Shown here: positions 7,792 to 14,864 of the stretch, one piece after another | How the letters are laid out: every line of letters starts with the position of its first letter | Position numbering within the stretch: position 1 is the first letter of the stretch | Assembly: GCA_937952345.1 (NCBI GenBank) | Contig: CALFYN010000822.1 | Location: 1-25,555, forward strand | DNA length: 25,555 nucleotides | From: an uncultured Acidobacteriota bacterium | Lineage (GTDB): Bacteria; Acidobacteriota; Terriglobia; Bryobacterales; Bryobacteraceae | Reading direction: 5' to 3' | Made by a program: the position numbers and the translations under genes | Notes under the pieces: generated by a model | Database searches by the model: none | Told to the model about the DNA's origin: nothing | The model's input: the letters and a program-made list of their open reading frames with translations, nothing else

Positions 7792-8721
7792 ATGATCACC
7801 GATGCAGAACTGACGCGCGCGGCGGCGCTGCTGCGGGAAGGCAAGCTGGTGGCGATCCCGACCGAGACGGTGTACGGGCTTGCGGCCAACGCGCTGGATC
7901 CGGCAGCCGTGGAGCGCATCTATGCAGCGAAGGGCCGTCCGGCGACGAGTCCGCTGATCGTGCATGTGGCGGATAAGGCAATGGCCCGTTCACTGGCGCG
8001 GCATTGGCCGGAAACAGCGGAACTGCTTGCCGCGCGGTTCTGGCCAGGGCCGCTGACCATGGTGGTTCCGAAGGCGGCGCATGTGCCGGATAATGTCACC
8101 GCTGGCCTGGACACGGTAGGTCTGCGCATGCCCTCGCATCCGGTGGCGCTCGAACTCATCCGCCGCGCGGGAGTACCCATTGCGGCGCCCAGCGCGAACC
8201 GCTTCACCCAGCTATCGCCCACCACCGCCGGGCATGTGCGGCAGGCATTTGGCGATGCCATCGAGTGCATCCTCGATGGCGGCCCCTGCGAAGTGGGCAT
8301 CGAATCGACCGTGCTTTCCCTGAGCGGCGCAGAACCCGTTTTGCTGCGGCCCGGGATAATCTCCCGCGAGCAACTGGAGGAAGCGCTCGGCCGCCCCGTG
8401 GCGATTGGCGGCACGGTGGAAGGCGCGCACCCATCGCCAGGAATGCATCACAAGCACTACGCTCCGCGGACTCCCGTGCACTTGGTCCGGGACGGGCAGT
8501 TGCCTTCGGGCCGCGGTGCTTATTTATGGATCGAGCGGCCCGCCGATGCCGAGCTGGCGATTCCCATGCCGGCCGATCCGATGCGCTATGCACGGTTTCT
8601 GTATGAGGCACTGCATCGGGCCGATGCGGCGCAACTCGAATGGATCGCGATTGAAGAACCACCGGCAACGGAAGTGTGGCGCGCGGTAAACGATCGACTA
8701 CGCCGGGCCGCGTGCCGTTAG
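7792..8721 (+). CDS. tsaC: L-threonylcarbamoyladenylate synthase, Sua5/TsaC type
   Basis: This enzyme makes threonylcarbamoyl-AMP from threonine, bicarbonate and ATP, the first step of the t6A37 modification of ANN-decoding tRNAs. The ATG at 7792 gives 309 residues, a long Sua5 form: an N-terminal YrdC-like domain (about 1-205) with PTETVYGLAANA, AKGRPATSPL and APSANRFTQLSPTTAGHV, then a linker with SPGMHHKHYAP and the C-terminal Sua5 domain. An in-frame ATG at 7732 lies inside prfB and is unlikely. The gene begins five bases after prfB, so the pair is an operon joined by translation fidelity. It converges on the manC-like gene with a three-base gap. Confidence 0.9.
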   Translation: MITDAELTRAAALLREGKLVAIPTETVYGLAANALDPAAVERIYAAKGRPATSPLIVHVADKAMARSLARHWPETAELLAARFWPGPLTMVVPKAAHVPDNVTAGLDTVGLRMPSHPVALELIRRAGVPIAAPSANRFTQLSPTTAGHVRQAFGDAIECILDGGPCEVGIESTVLSLSGAEPVLLRPGIISREQLEEALGRPVAIGGTVEGAHPSPGMHHKHYAPRTPVHLVRDGQLPSGRGAYLWIERPADAELAIPMPADPMRYARFLYEALHRADAAQLEWIAIEEPPATEVWRAVNDRLRRAACR

Positions 8722-8724
8722 CCT

Positions 8725-9804
8725 CTACAACAAAACATCGCGCTTTTGTTTTTCTAGCACCTTCACCAGATCGCCGACCTGCTGCGCCTGATGCCGGTTT
8801 ACGATGAGGAGCGCATCCGGCGTATCCACCACCACCAGATCCTGCACGCCGACCAGGGCGACCAACTTGCCCGCGGCATCGACAAAATTGCCGGAACTCA
8901 GGTGAAAGATGGTTTCGCTGCGCGCGGCGTTTCCCGAGCCATCCTGTTTCATCAGCTCGTAAACGGCATTCCAACTGCCGACGTCGTTCCAGCCGATGTC
9001 ATCGGCGGCCAAGCCGGCGACGTTGCGTGCCTTCTCCATGATGGCGTAGTCGATGGAGATGCTCTCGCAGCGGGGGAAGATCTCCGCAAGCGTGGCGGTG
9101 AACCTGCGGCTGCGAATGGACGGCACGCCGGCGATCAGCGAGGCGGTTTTCGGGAGATGGGCGCGCATGGCATCGAGGAATGCCGCGGTACGGCCGAAGA
9201 ACATGCCCGCGTTCCAATAGAAGTTGCCGGCGTTCACGAACTCGGCGGCGGTGGTGGCATCCGGCTTCTCGCGAAAGCTCCGCACAGGTGAGGCTTTCGT
9301 GGCACCCGCTGCAACAGCCGACGGGAACTCGATGTAACCGTATCCGGTTTCCGCCCATCGGGGTTGGATGCCGAGCACGACCAGATCGCCGTTTGCCGTG
9401 GCCTGAAAAGCGGGGCGCACCATACGCAGGAAGCGGGCGGGCTTGGTGATGTAATGATCGGCGGGAAAGACACCCATGACCGAGTTGGGGTTCAGTTCAT
9501 GGAGGATATGGGCGATGAGGCCGATGGCTGGCGCCGTGTTGCGGGCAGCCGGTTCGGCCAGAATCTGCTGCTTCGGCACCTGGGGCAACTGGCGTACGAT
9601 CTCGGGCCGCAGCGCATCGTTGGTCAGAACCCAGATGCGCTCCGGGGGCAGCACCGGCTCCAACCGCTGCACGGTTTGCTGGATGAGCGTGCCTTCACCG
9701 AAAAACTGGAGCACCTGTTTGGCGCGGGCCTTGCGGCTGCGGGGCCAGAAGCGCGTGCCTCGCCCTCCGGCCAGAATGAGGCCGTAATGATTCGCGTTTG
9801 CCAT
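8725..9804 (-). CDS. manC: Mannose-1-phosphate guanylyltransferase
   Basis: A 359-residue nucleotidyltransferase that makes GDP-mannose from mannose-1-phosphate and GTP, a precursor for glycans. The nucleotide-binding signature LAGGRGTRFWPRSRKARAKQ occupies residues 9-29. FPADHYITKP, GYGYIEF and FREKPD mark the sugar-nucleotide pocket. The isomerase/cupin domain of bifunctional ManC proteins is absent, so this is the single-domain form. The ATG at 9804 is chosen because the family's beta-strand (HYGLILAGG) starts there; upstream in-frame sequence belongs to lepB in another frame. lepB ends five bases before it, implying co-transcription. Confidence 0.88.
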   Translation of the reverse strand: MANANHYGLILAGGRGTRFWPRSRKARAKQVLQFFGEGTLIQQTVQRLEPVLPPERIWVLTNDALRPEIVRQLPQVPKQQILAEPAARNTAPAIGLIAHILHELNPNSVMGVFPADHYITKPARFLRMVRPAFQATANGDLVVLGIQPRWAETGYGYIEFPSAVAAGATKASPVRSFREKPDATTAAEFVNAGNFYWNAGMFFGRTAAFLDAMRAHLPKTASLIAGVPSIRSRRFTATLAEIFPRCESISIDYAIMEKARNVAGLAADDIGWNDVGSWNAVYELMKQDGSGNAARSETIFHLSSGNFVDAAGKLVALVGVQDLVVVDTPDALLIVNRHQAQQVGDLVKVLEKQKRDVLL

Positions 9805-9809
9805 GGTGA

Positions 9810-10613
9810 TTATTCCGCTACGATCTTGTGGGCGCGGATAAGCATGAAGGTCCGGCGCCAGCGCGTCTTGGTGAAGAAATTCTGAGCCAGATCCAGGATG
9901 TGGTCGAGGCCGATGGTGGGGCTGGCGAGGCGCTCCGTGGGCGCGTCGTAGGACCAATAGATGATGAGTGGCTTGCCGACGATGTTTTCGCGGGGCACAA
10001 ATCCCCAATAGCGGCTGTCGAGGGAAGAGTCGCGGTTGTCGCCCATGGCGAAGTAGAGTCCGGGCGGCACCACTACGTCACCGTTGACGACGTGCTTTTC
10101 CAGCATCTCGTCGGCTTTGCCGAGCAGGCGCATGTTGGGGGTAGACGGGAAGTTGTCGCGGTACGTATCGATGTATTCGGTCTTGTGGTACTTGTATGGT
10201 TCGTTGAGTTTCTTGCCGTTCAGGAAGACCTGCTTGTTTTCGATGCGGAGGCGATCGCCGGGGACGCCGATGACGCGTTTGACGAAGGTCTGGCGGATAT
10301 CGACGGGATAGCGGAAGACGATGATGTCGCCGCGCTGGACATCGCTGTAGGGGAGCAGGTATTTGCTGATGGGGCCCGGAGGTGAGTAGGCGAGTTTGTC
10401 AACCAGCAGGTGGTCACCGATGAGGAGGGTGTCCTCCATGGAGCCGGTGGGAATGACGAACGCCTGGACGAGCGTTGTGGTTCCGAACAGCAGAAGGAGA
10501 ATGGTGACGGTCCATTCGGCAATCGCCCCTCGGGGCGTTTCTTTTTTCGCGGAAACCGGGAGATCCTGCAGTTGCTCCGCCGGGGTAACGTCCTGTTGAC
10601 TCACAGATCCCAT
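9810..10613 (-). CDS. lepB: Signal peptidase I
   Basis: Type I signal peptidase cleaves signal peptides of exported proteins on the outer face of the inner membrane. The 267-residue protein has a cytoplasmic N-terminus, one membrane helix (about 34-53), the catalytic serine in IPTGSMEDTL (Ser58), the general-base lysine in FVKRVIGVPGD (Lys112), and the conserved GDNRDSSLDSRYWG block at 191-204. All S26 family boxes are present. The ATG at 10613 overlaps a TAGAAT hexamer, and a GTG three codons inside lies exactly seven bases after it. A leaderless GTG start is therefore possible. Confidence 0.93.
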   Translation of the reverse strand: MGSVSQQDVTPAEQLQDLPVSAKKETPRGAIAEWTVTILLLLFGTTTLVQAFVIPTGSMEDTLLIGDHLLVDKLAYSPPGPISKYLLPYSDVQRGDIIVFRYPVDIRQTFVKRVIGVPGDRLRIENKQVFLNGKKLNEPYKYHKTEYIDTYRDNFPSTPNMRLLGKADEMLEKHVVNGDVVVPPGLYFAMGDNRDSSLDSRYWGFVPRENIVGKPLIIYWSYDAPTERLASPTIGLDHILDLAQNFFTKTRWRRTFMLIRAHKIVAE

Positions 10614-10736
10614 TCTAGCAGGGGGCGCGGGGGCTGACGGGCTTGGGTTCGTTTCGTCATTTTCCGGGTGCTGGTGAAAAACGTGTCAGATTTTGTAAAG
10701 TGACCCCAGCCCCGATTCAGCGCCAACCAGACCTCG

Positions 10737-10742
10737 ATTATA
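10737..10742 (-). promoter_or_regulatory. Candidate -10 element (TATAAT) for lepB
   Basis: A perfect TATAAT on the minus strand, inside otherwise GC-rich sequence, would start a transcript about 118 bases ahead of the lepB ATG. No good -35 match is visible at the right distance, so the evidence is the hexamer alone. Otherwise 10614-10825 holds no gene that can be supported. Confidence 0.28.
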
Positions 10743-10825
10743 CCGTGGTGGGTGGGTCAGGGCGAGCCAGCGCGACACTGATCCTTTTTAGTTTCAGTTG
10801 GTTGCGTGTCTCGATCGCGGCGTGA

Positions 10826-12025
10826 TCAGCGCTTGGTGATATCGAAACTGTAGAGATTGTCCTGCTCGCGAAGGTAGAGACGCCCGTTGGCGATGACGGG
10901 GGGAGTCCAGGTGTTGAAGTCGCCAGGGGGGATAGAGAAGCGTCCCTTCTCCTTATAAGAATCCGGGGCGGCTTCGACAAGGGCCATCTGCCCCCGTTCG
11001 CTGAAGACGTAGAGCATACCGTCGGCGAAGGTGACGGAACCCTTGCCGACCGTCCGGTCCCGCCAGGCGACATCGCCGGTGAGGAAATTCATAGCGGTAA
11101 GGATCTGGCTGGAGAAGCCGTAGAGATGGTCTCCAATGAGGACAGAACTCGAATAGTGGTTCTTCATCTCGCGGTTGAAGTAGACCTCGGAAGCCTTGCC
11201 GGTGTTGGAAGCGACTTTGAGCAAAGCGCAGCCGGTGCCATAGTCAGTGGAAACGAAGATATGATCCTTGGCGAACAGTGGGGTGGCGATATTGGCGGTG
11301 CGGTTCGCCACTTTGTCATAGCGCCAGAGGAGCTCGCCGGTATTGGCCGCGACGCCCACGGCTCCGCCACTGGTGAGGGTGACGTACTGGCGGACGCCAC
11401 CGGTGTTGACGATGATGGGGGAGGAATAGGCTGCGGCATCGGAGCCTTTCGTTTTCCACAGGGGAGAACCGTTTTTCTTGTTGAGGGCGACCAGGGTGCC
11501 GTCGGACCCGCCGGGGGTTACGATGACCCTATCCCCATCGACCAGGGGCGATTCGGAGATGCCCCAATGAGGCACTTCGCCCTTATAGCGATCGACGATG
11601 TTCTGGCTCCAGAGCTGCTTGCCGTCGGCGAGGTTGAGGCAGACGAGGGTTCCGTCCGCGGAGAGGGCGTAGAGAACTGTGCTGTCGACGGTGGGGGTTC
11701 CGCGGGGTCCATGGCCGCGGCGTTCGCGGAAGGCGGAACCGGCGGGAGTTTCCCAGAGTTTCTTGCCGGTGGCGGCATCGTAGGCCATGACGTATTCCTG
11801 GTTTTCGCGTTGACCCTGCGTGTAAATGCGGCCTTTGACCACGGCGAAGGACGAGAAGCCCTCACCGAGGCCGGTGGCTTTCCAGATCTGTTTCGGGCCG
11901 CCTTCGGGCCAGGACTTGAGGAGTCCTACTTCCGGGGAGATGCCGTCGCGGTTGATGCCTCGCCATTGCGGCCAATCGGCGCCGCTCAGAGTCTGAATTG
12001 CAAGAAGAACGCAGATAGCCCGCAT
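10826..12025 (-). CDS. Secreted PQQ-repeat (BamB-like) beta-propeller protein
   Basis: A roughly 399-residue exported protein. A signal peptide (MRAICVLLAIQTLSGA) precedes the WPQWRGINRDGIS motif that commonly opens these propellers in Acidobacteriota and Planctomycetota. Repeated blades follow with the pattern of a glycine/aspartate turn then LW, for example YDAATGKKLWETP, NLADGKQLWSQN, NKKNGSPLWKTK and AANTGELLWRYD. Such PQQ-like repeats form beta-propellers. No enzyme-specific PQQ-dehydrogenase ligands are identifiable, so the function is unknown and could be scaffolding. The start at 12025 is chosen over an in-frame ATG at 12106 because only it puts the signal peptide at the N-terminus. 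It is divergent from the BON gene, 41 bases apart. Confidence 0.85.
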   Translation of the reverse strand: MRAICVLLAIQTLSGADWPQWRGINRDGISPEVGLLKSWPEGGPKQIWKATGLGEGFSSFAVVKGRIYTQGQRENQEYVMAYDAATGKKLWETPAGSAFRERRGHGPRGTPTVDSTVLYALSADGTLVCLNLADGKQLWSQNIVDRYKGEVPHWGISESPLVDGDRVIVTPGGSDGTLVALNKKNGSPLWKTKGSDAAAYSSPIIVNTGGVRQYVTLTSGGAVGVAANTGELLWRYDKVANRTANIATPLFAKDHIFVSTDYGTGCALLKVASNTGKASEVYFNREMKNHYSSSVLIGDHLYGFSSQILTAMNFLTGDVAWRDRTVGKGSVTFADGMLYVFSERGQMALVEAAPDSYKEKGRFSIPPGDFNTWTPPVIANGRLYLREQDNLYSFDITKR

Positions 12026-12066
12026 GTTGCTAGAGATAGCACAGTTCTTCGGCGCACTACTGTTAC

Positions 12067-12429
12067 ATGAAGATTCTGCTGCTGCTGCTGGCACTGATGG
12101 GCGCATTCGCGGCCGGGCCTGAAACCAAGAAGAAGACGGCGACGGCGGTGGCCGCGATTCCGGATGCGGAGTTGGAGAAAGACATCCGGGCGCGGCTGGC
12201 CCGGTCGAAGCTTGCCTCGAACAATCTGCAAGTGACTGTGCGGGGTGGAGTTGCCACCATCGAAGGGCAGGTGAAGGTGGTGCAGCACAAGGGTGTGGCC
12301 ACGCGGATGGCGAAAAATGCGGGGGCCAAACAGGTGGTGAACCGGATCAAGATCGACGAAGCGGCACGCCAGAAGGCGGCGAGCCAACTGAGGAATGGAC
12401 GCCCCGTGACAGTGAAACGGGCTCCGTGA
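12067..12429 (+). CDS. Small exported BON-domain protein
   Basis: A 120-residue protein with a signal peptide (MKILLLLLALMGAFAAG) followed by a charged linker and one BON domain (about residues 32-97). The domain core is visible: DAELEKDIRARLARSK, then NNLQVTVRGGVATIEGQVKV and a C-terminal helix/strand ending VVNRIKID. BON domains occur in periplasmic or envelope proteins such as OsmY and are thought to bind membranes; the specific role here is unknown. It shares a 41-base divergent promoter region with the PQQ-repeat gene. The stop lies within a small hairpin followed by two T-runs, probably its terminator. Confidence 0.82.
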   Translation: MKILLLLLALMGAFAAGPETKKKTATAVAAIPDAELEKDIRARLARSKLASNNLQVTVRGGVATIEGQVKVVQHKGVATRMAKNAGAKQVVNRIKIDEAARQKAASQLRNGRPVTVKRAP

Positions 12430-12447
12430 CTTTTTTTCATTTTTTTT
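12417..12447 (+). terminator. Possible terminator of the BON gene
   Basis: A four-base stem ACGG/CCGT around GCT overlaps the stop codon and is followed by T7, CA and T8 (12431-12447). A longer alternative stem, CCCGT/ACGGG, lies just before. The stem is weak but the T-tract is strong. Confidence 0.35.
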
Positions 12448-12496
12448 CGGGAGGCATGATGGAATCCGATACCCATTTGACGCCTTACCTAGTGAA

Positions 12497-12611
12497 GGGC
12501 CTGATTCGGAGGAGTAGGCCCAAGAGAGAAGCTGTGCTGCCCTACGGGCATCGGAGGCCCGTTCGGCAGCACAGTTCCTTTCTCCCCCCTGGTTTACGCC
12601 CAGCGTAAACC
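12497..12611 (+). ncRNA. Candidate structured RNA with three consecutive hairpins
   Basis: Three perfect inverted repeats occur in 115 bases. Hairpin 1 pairs GGGCCT (12497-12502) with AGGCCC (12516-12521). Hairpin 2 pairs CTGTGCTGCC (12532-12541) with GGCAGCACAG (12565-12574) and, after a 2x2 internal loop, ACGGGC (12544-12549) with GCCCGT (12557-12562). Hairpin 3 pairs GGTTTACGC (12591-12599) with GCGTAAACC (12603-12611) across a three-base loop. The first two loops both carry TCGGAGG. No known RNA family is recognised. It lies in a 340-base gap between the BON and SASA genes. Strand is unproven, since the stems are symmetrical; plus is assumed from the flanking genes. Confidence 0.4.
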
Positions 12612-12680
12612 GAAGTTCTTTGATAGCTTTCGACACGATTGCATGGACACGTTCACACGCTTTCCACGCGCCGCCCACAA

Positions 12681-12686
12681 TATAAA
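12681..12686 (+). promoter_or_regulatory. Candidate -10 element (TATAAA) upstream of the SASA gene
   Basis: TATAAA lies in the context CACAATATAAAACC, an AT-rich island in GC-rich surroundings. A transcript from it would begin near 12693 and carry the 12717-12765 hairpin and terminator. No convincing -35 sequence is visible. Confidence 0.25.
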
Positions 12687-12716
12687 ACCGACAGGGGCGG
12701 TGGAGGAGGACTCTTC

Positions 12717-12733
12717 TGCGGCAAATTGCCGCA
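12717..12733 (+). repeat. Perfect inverted repeat TGCGGCAA/TTGCCGCA
   Basis: Eight-base arms (12717-12724 and 12726-12733) flank a single A. It could be a protein-binding palindrome or, with the inner pairs opened, a hairpin. It immediately precedes the terminator-like stem. Confidence 0.5.
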
Positions 12734-12735
12734 CG

Positions 12736-12765
12736 GGACAGGCGGCGTGTCCTTTCTCTTTTTTG
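12736..12765 (+). terminator. Terminator-like hairpin just upstream of the SASA gene
   Basis: GGACA (12736-12740) pairs with TGTCC (12748-12752) across a seven-base loop and is followed by TTTCTCTTTTTT. It ends 17 bases before the likely SASA start, so it would act as a leader attenuator or end a small RNA. The stem is short. Confidence 0.42.
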
Positions 12766-12781
12766 TAGAATGCTAGTTTCT

Positions 12782-14230
12782 ATGAAGTGCTCCCTCCTGC
12801 TATTGCTCCCCGGACTGCTATTTTCCCAACGGATTGAGATCTCGTCAGGCGCCTCGGATAACCAGGTTTTCCAGCGCGACAATGAAGGACTGGCCACGGT
12901 CAACCTGTCAGGCGCCGCCGCAAGCCTGAATGGAAGAGCCGTAGAGATACGGGCCACAGGCAAGTATGGGCCGCTGCCAGGCAAGGACTGGAGTGCCGCG
13001 GGGAAGATCGCCGCCAATAAGTGGACGGCGAAGGTCGATCTGCCGACCGGTGGACCGTACCGGATCGAGGTGCGGGCCAACAATGTCGTTGCGTCAGTAA
13101 ACAATGTTCTGGTGGGCGATTTGTGGGTGCTGGCCGGGCAATCGAACATGGAGGGCGTGGGCGATTTAGTGGATGTCGAGCCGCCGAATGGACTGGTGCA
13201 CAGCTTCAATCAGGCTGACGAGTGGGTGCTGGCCGAGGAACCGCTGCATCTGCTGGTGGGGGCGGCCGACAAAGTGCACTGGCGGAAGAACCAGGAAGGG
13301 CAACTGGAGCGGTATGAGGGGCAGAAGCTGACGGATTACATTGCCAATCGAAAGAAAGGTGCGGGGTTGGGGCTGCCGTTCGCGGTGCAGATGGTGCGAT
13401 ACACGGGTGTGCCGATCGGGCTTGTGCCGTGCGCCCATGGCGGCACGTCGATGGACCAATGGAATCCGGCATTGAAGGAGAAGGGCGGGGAATCGCTGTA
13501 CGGCGCGACCTTGCGGCGTGTGCATTTGCTTGGCGGAAAGGTGCGTGGGATTTTGTGGTATCAAGGCGAGTCGGATGCCAGTCCGAAGGCATCGCCGGTG
13601 TTTCAGGAGAAATTCGAGAAGTTGATCGAAGCATTCCGGTCGGATTTTGGCCAGCCGGATTTGCCGTTTTACTACGTGCAAATCGGACGGTTCATCAACA
13701 ACACGAACCTGAACGAGTGGAACGCGGTGCAACAGGCGCAACTGCAGGTGGAATCGAAGCTGAAGCGCATTGGGATGGCTCCGGCGGTGGACCTGGCGCT
13801 GGATGATTTGATTCATGTGGGGACGCAGGATCTGAAGCGGCTGGGCAAGCGGTTGGCGAATCTGGCGTGTTATGAGAACTTCCCGCGCGGGTCGAATTGC
13901 CCGCAGTTGTTTCGCGGGCCGAGGCCGGGATCGGCGAAGTTTTCCGGGAACATCCTGCGGGTGGCGTTTCACAGCGTGAATGGGAGGCTGGTGAGTACGG
14001 AGCGGATCTCGGGATTCAGCATTCACGATGCGAAGGGGGCGATGATTCCGGCCATATTCCGGGCGGAAGTGAACGCGGATTCGCCGAATGAAGTGCTGTT
14101 GTATCTGACGGCTCCGCCGCCGGAAGGAGCGACGCTGCGCTATGGGGCAGGGAAGGATCCGTATTGCAATCTGCGGGATCAGGCGGATATGGCGGTGCCG
14201 GTGTTTGGGCCGATGGCGATTGAGCGGTAA
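12782..14230 (+). CDS. Secreted SASA-family (sialate O-acetylesterase-like) carbohydrate esterase
   Basis: An exported esterase of the SASA (sialic acid-specific acetylesterase) family, which removes acetyl groups from sugars, in soil bacteria often plant or microbial polysaccharides. The ATG at 12782 places a signal peptide (MKCSLLLLLPGLLFSQ) at the N-terminus; an ATG at 12770 would add four residues. The nucleophile motif WVLAGQSNMEG puts Ser at about residue 121, followed by PCAHGGTSMDQW, GILWYQGESDA and the Asp-His motif DDLIHVGTQDLKRLGKRLA. The total is 482 residues, with a C-terminal beta-rich region. The exact substrate cannot be read from sequence. The gene lies directly behind a terminator-like hairpin. 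Confidence 0.86.
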   Translation: MKCSLLLLLPGLLFSQRIEISSGASDNQVFQRDNEGLATVNLSGAAASLNGRAVEIRATGKYGPLPGKDWSAAGKIAANKWTAKVDLPTGGPYRIEVRANNVVASVNNVLVGDLWVLAGQSNMEGVGDLVDVEPPNGLVHSFNQADEWVLAEEPLHLLVGAADKVHWRKNQEGQLERYEGQKLTDYIANRKKGAGLGLPFAVQMVRYTGVPIGLVPCAHGGTSMDQWNPALKEKGGESLYGATLRRVHLLGGKVRGILWYQGESDASPKASPVFQEKFEKLIEAFRSDFGQPDLPFYYVQIGRFINNTNLNEWNAVQQAQLQVESKLKRIGMAPAVDLALDDLIHVGTQDLKRLGKRLANLACYENFPRGSNCPQLFRGPRPGSAKFSGNILRVAFHSVNGRLVSTERISGFSIHDAKGAMIPAIFRAEVNADSPNEVLLYLTAPPPEGATLRYGAGKDPYCNLRDQADMAVPVFGPMAIER

Positions 14231-14242
14231 TTTGGGGCGGCG

Positions 14243-14386
14243 ATGAAGAAGGAAAGGCTGGTTGGGATTCGATTGCCCGTGGAGATGGTACAGGAGATTA
14301 GGGCGATCGGAAATATCGAGCAGAGCGACTGGTCCAGCACGCTATGCAGATTGCTTTCTCGTGGCATTCGGGACTGCGCAGTGTAA
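14243..14386 (+). CDS. Small ribbon-helix-helix-like protein, possible antitoxin or orphan regulator
   Basis: A 47-codon frame beginning MKKERLVGIRLPVEMVQEIR. A short basic beta-strand (RLVGIRLP) followed by two helices (VEMVQEIRAIG and SDWSSTLCRLLSRGIRDC) is the layout of CopG/Arc-type DNA-binding proteins, which as dimers often serve as antitoxins or autorepressors. It starts 12 bases after the SASA stop and ends just before the broken hicB. A weak GGCGGCG purine stretch precedes the ATG. No partner toxin is seen beside it, unless it belonged with the adjacent Hic genes. Recognition is by pattern only. Confidence 0.55.
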   Translation: MKKERLVGIRLPVEMVQEIRAIGNIEQSDWSSTLCRLLSRGIRDCAV

Positions 14387-14414
14387 AATGAGGTGGCAGT
14401 TGAATGTTGCGAGA

Positions 14415-14675
14415 ATGTACACTACCTATACATTTCAGGTGGTCGTTGAACCCGATGGCAGCGGCTGGCATGCCTATTGTCCGGCGTTGAGAAAATAGGG
14501 CGCTGTCACGCAAGGTTCTACTGAGAGAGAAGCATTGAAAAATATCGATGAGGTTGTCCACATGATTGTGGATGAACTTCTGGAGGAAGGCGTGGCGCTT
14601 CCGTCGAGCACTCCGGGTGTGGAGCGGCTGGAAGGCATGCACGTGTCGGTCATTCCGACCCGGGCGCATGCCTAG
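14415..14675 (+). pseudogene. hicB: HicB-type antitoxin gene interrupted by an in-frame TAG
   Basis: The frame from ATG 14415 encodes a normal HicB start (MYTTYTFQVVVEPDGSGWHA, then YCPALRK), meets TAG at 14496-14498 (codon 28), and then continues without shift through the rest of a HicB domain: GAVTQGSTEREALKNIDEVV, HMIVDELLEEGVALP, ending at TAG 14673-14675. A single G-to-A change of a tryptophan TGG would explain the stop. HicB antitoxins neutralise the mRNA-cutting toxin HicA. An in-frame ATG at 14388 could extend the N-terminus. Unless TAG is read through, no functional antitoxin is made. The order hicB then hicA, two bases apart, is a known arrangement for this family. Confidence 0.8.
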
Positions 14676-14677
14676 CA

Positions 14678-14864
14678 TTGATTGACTTCTCGAGGCTGCG
14701 ATCGCTGACCGCGAGGCAGTTGACTCAAGCTTTGCTGAGAGATGGTTTTGTGCTCGCCGGACAACGGGGCGGCCACCAGAGGTATCGACATGCCGACGGC
14801 CGGCGGGTGACGGTTCCTTTTCATTCATCCGGAGGCACGTTTGTTCCGAACACGCTGCACACTT
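14678..14864 (+). pseudogene. hicA: HicA-type toxin gene, C-terminus lost
   Basis: From a TTG at 14678, about 61 codons match the HicA toxin, an RNA-binding mRNA interferase: LRSLTARQLTQALLRDGFVL, GQRGGHQRYRHADGRRVTVP, then FHSSGGTFVPNTL. The catalytic histidine of GGHQRY is present. After codon 61 the similarity stops. The usual last 15-20 residues, an amphipathic helix and a short tail, are missing, and the frame runs on antisense through the methyltransferase gene to 15031. The breakpoint lies at 14860-14866, exactly where the methyltransferase-like repeat begins. Together with the nonsense codon in hicB, this is a dead or dying toxin-antitoxin module. Confidence 0.75.

Noticed and set aside
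11126..12070. 314-codon plus-strand ORF opposite the PQQ-repeat gene
   Set aside because: Glycine/valine/aspartate-rich antisense shadow; the minus-strand frame has a signal peptide and propeller repeats.
12497..12521. Resemblance of GGGCCTGATTCGGA to the start of tmRNA
   Set aside because: No tRNA-like 3' end, no tag reading frame and no pseudoknots follow; only a few bases agree.
12459..12608. Small plus-strand ORF (about 50 codons) with GGGAGG ahead of ATG-ATG, inside the hairpin-rich gap
   Set aside because: Its codons are dictated by the inverted repeats and its stop falls in the third stem; composition is arginine/proline-rich and not protein-like. It is kept only as a possible leader ORF.
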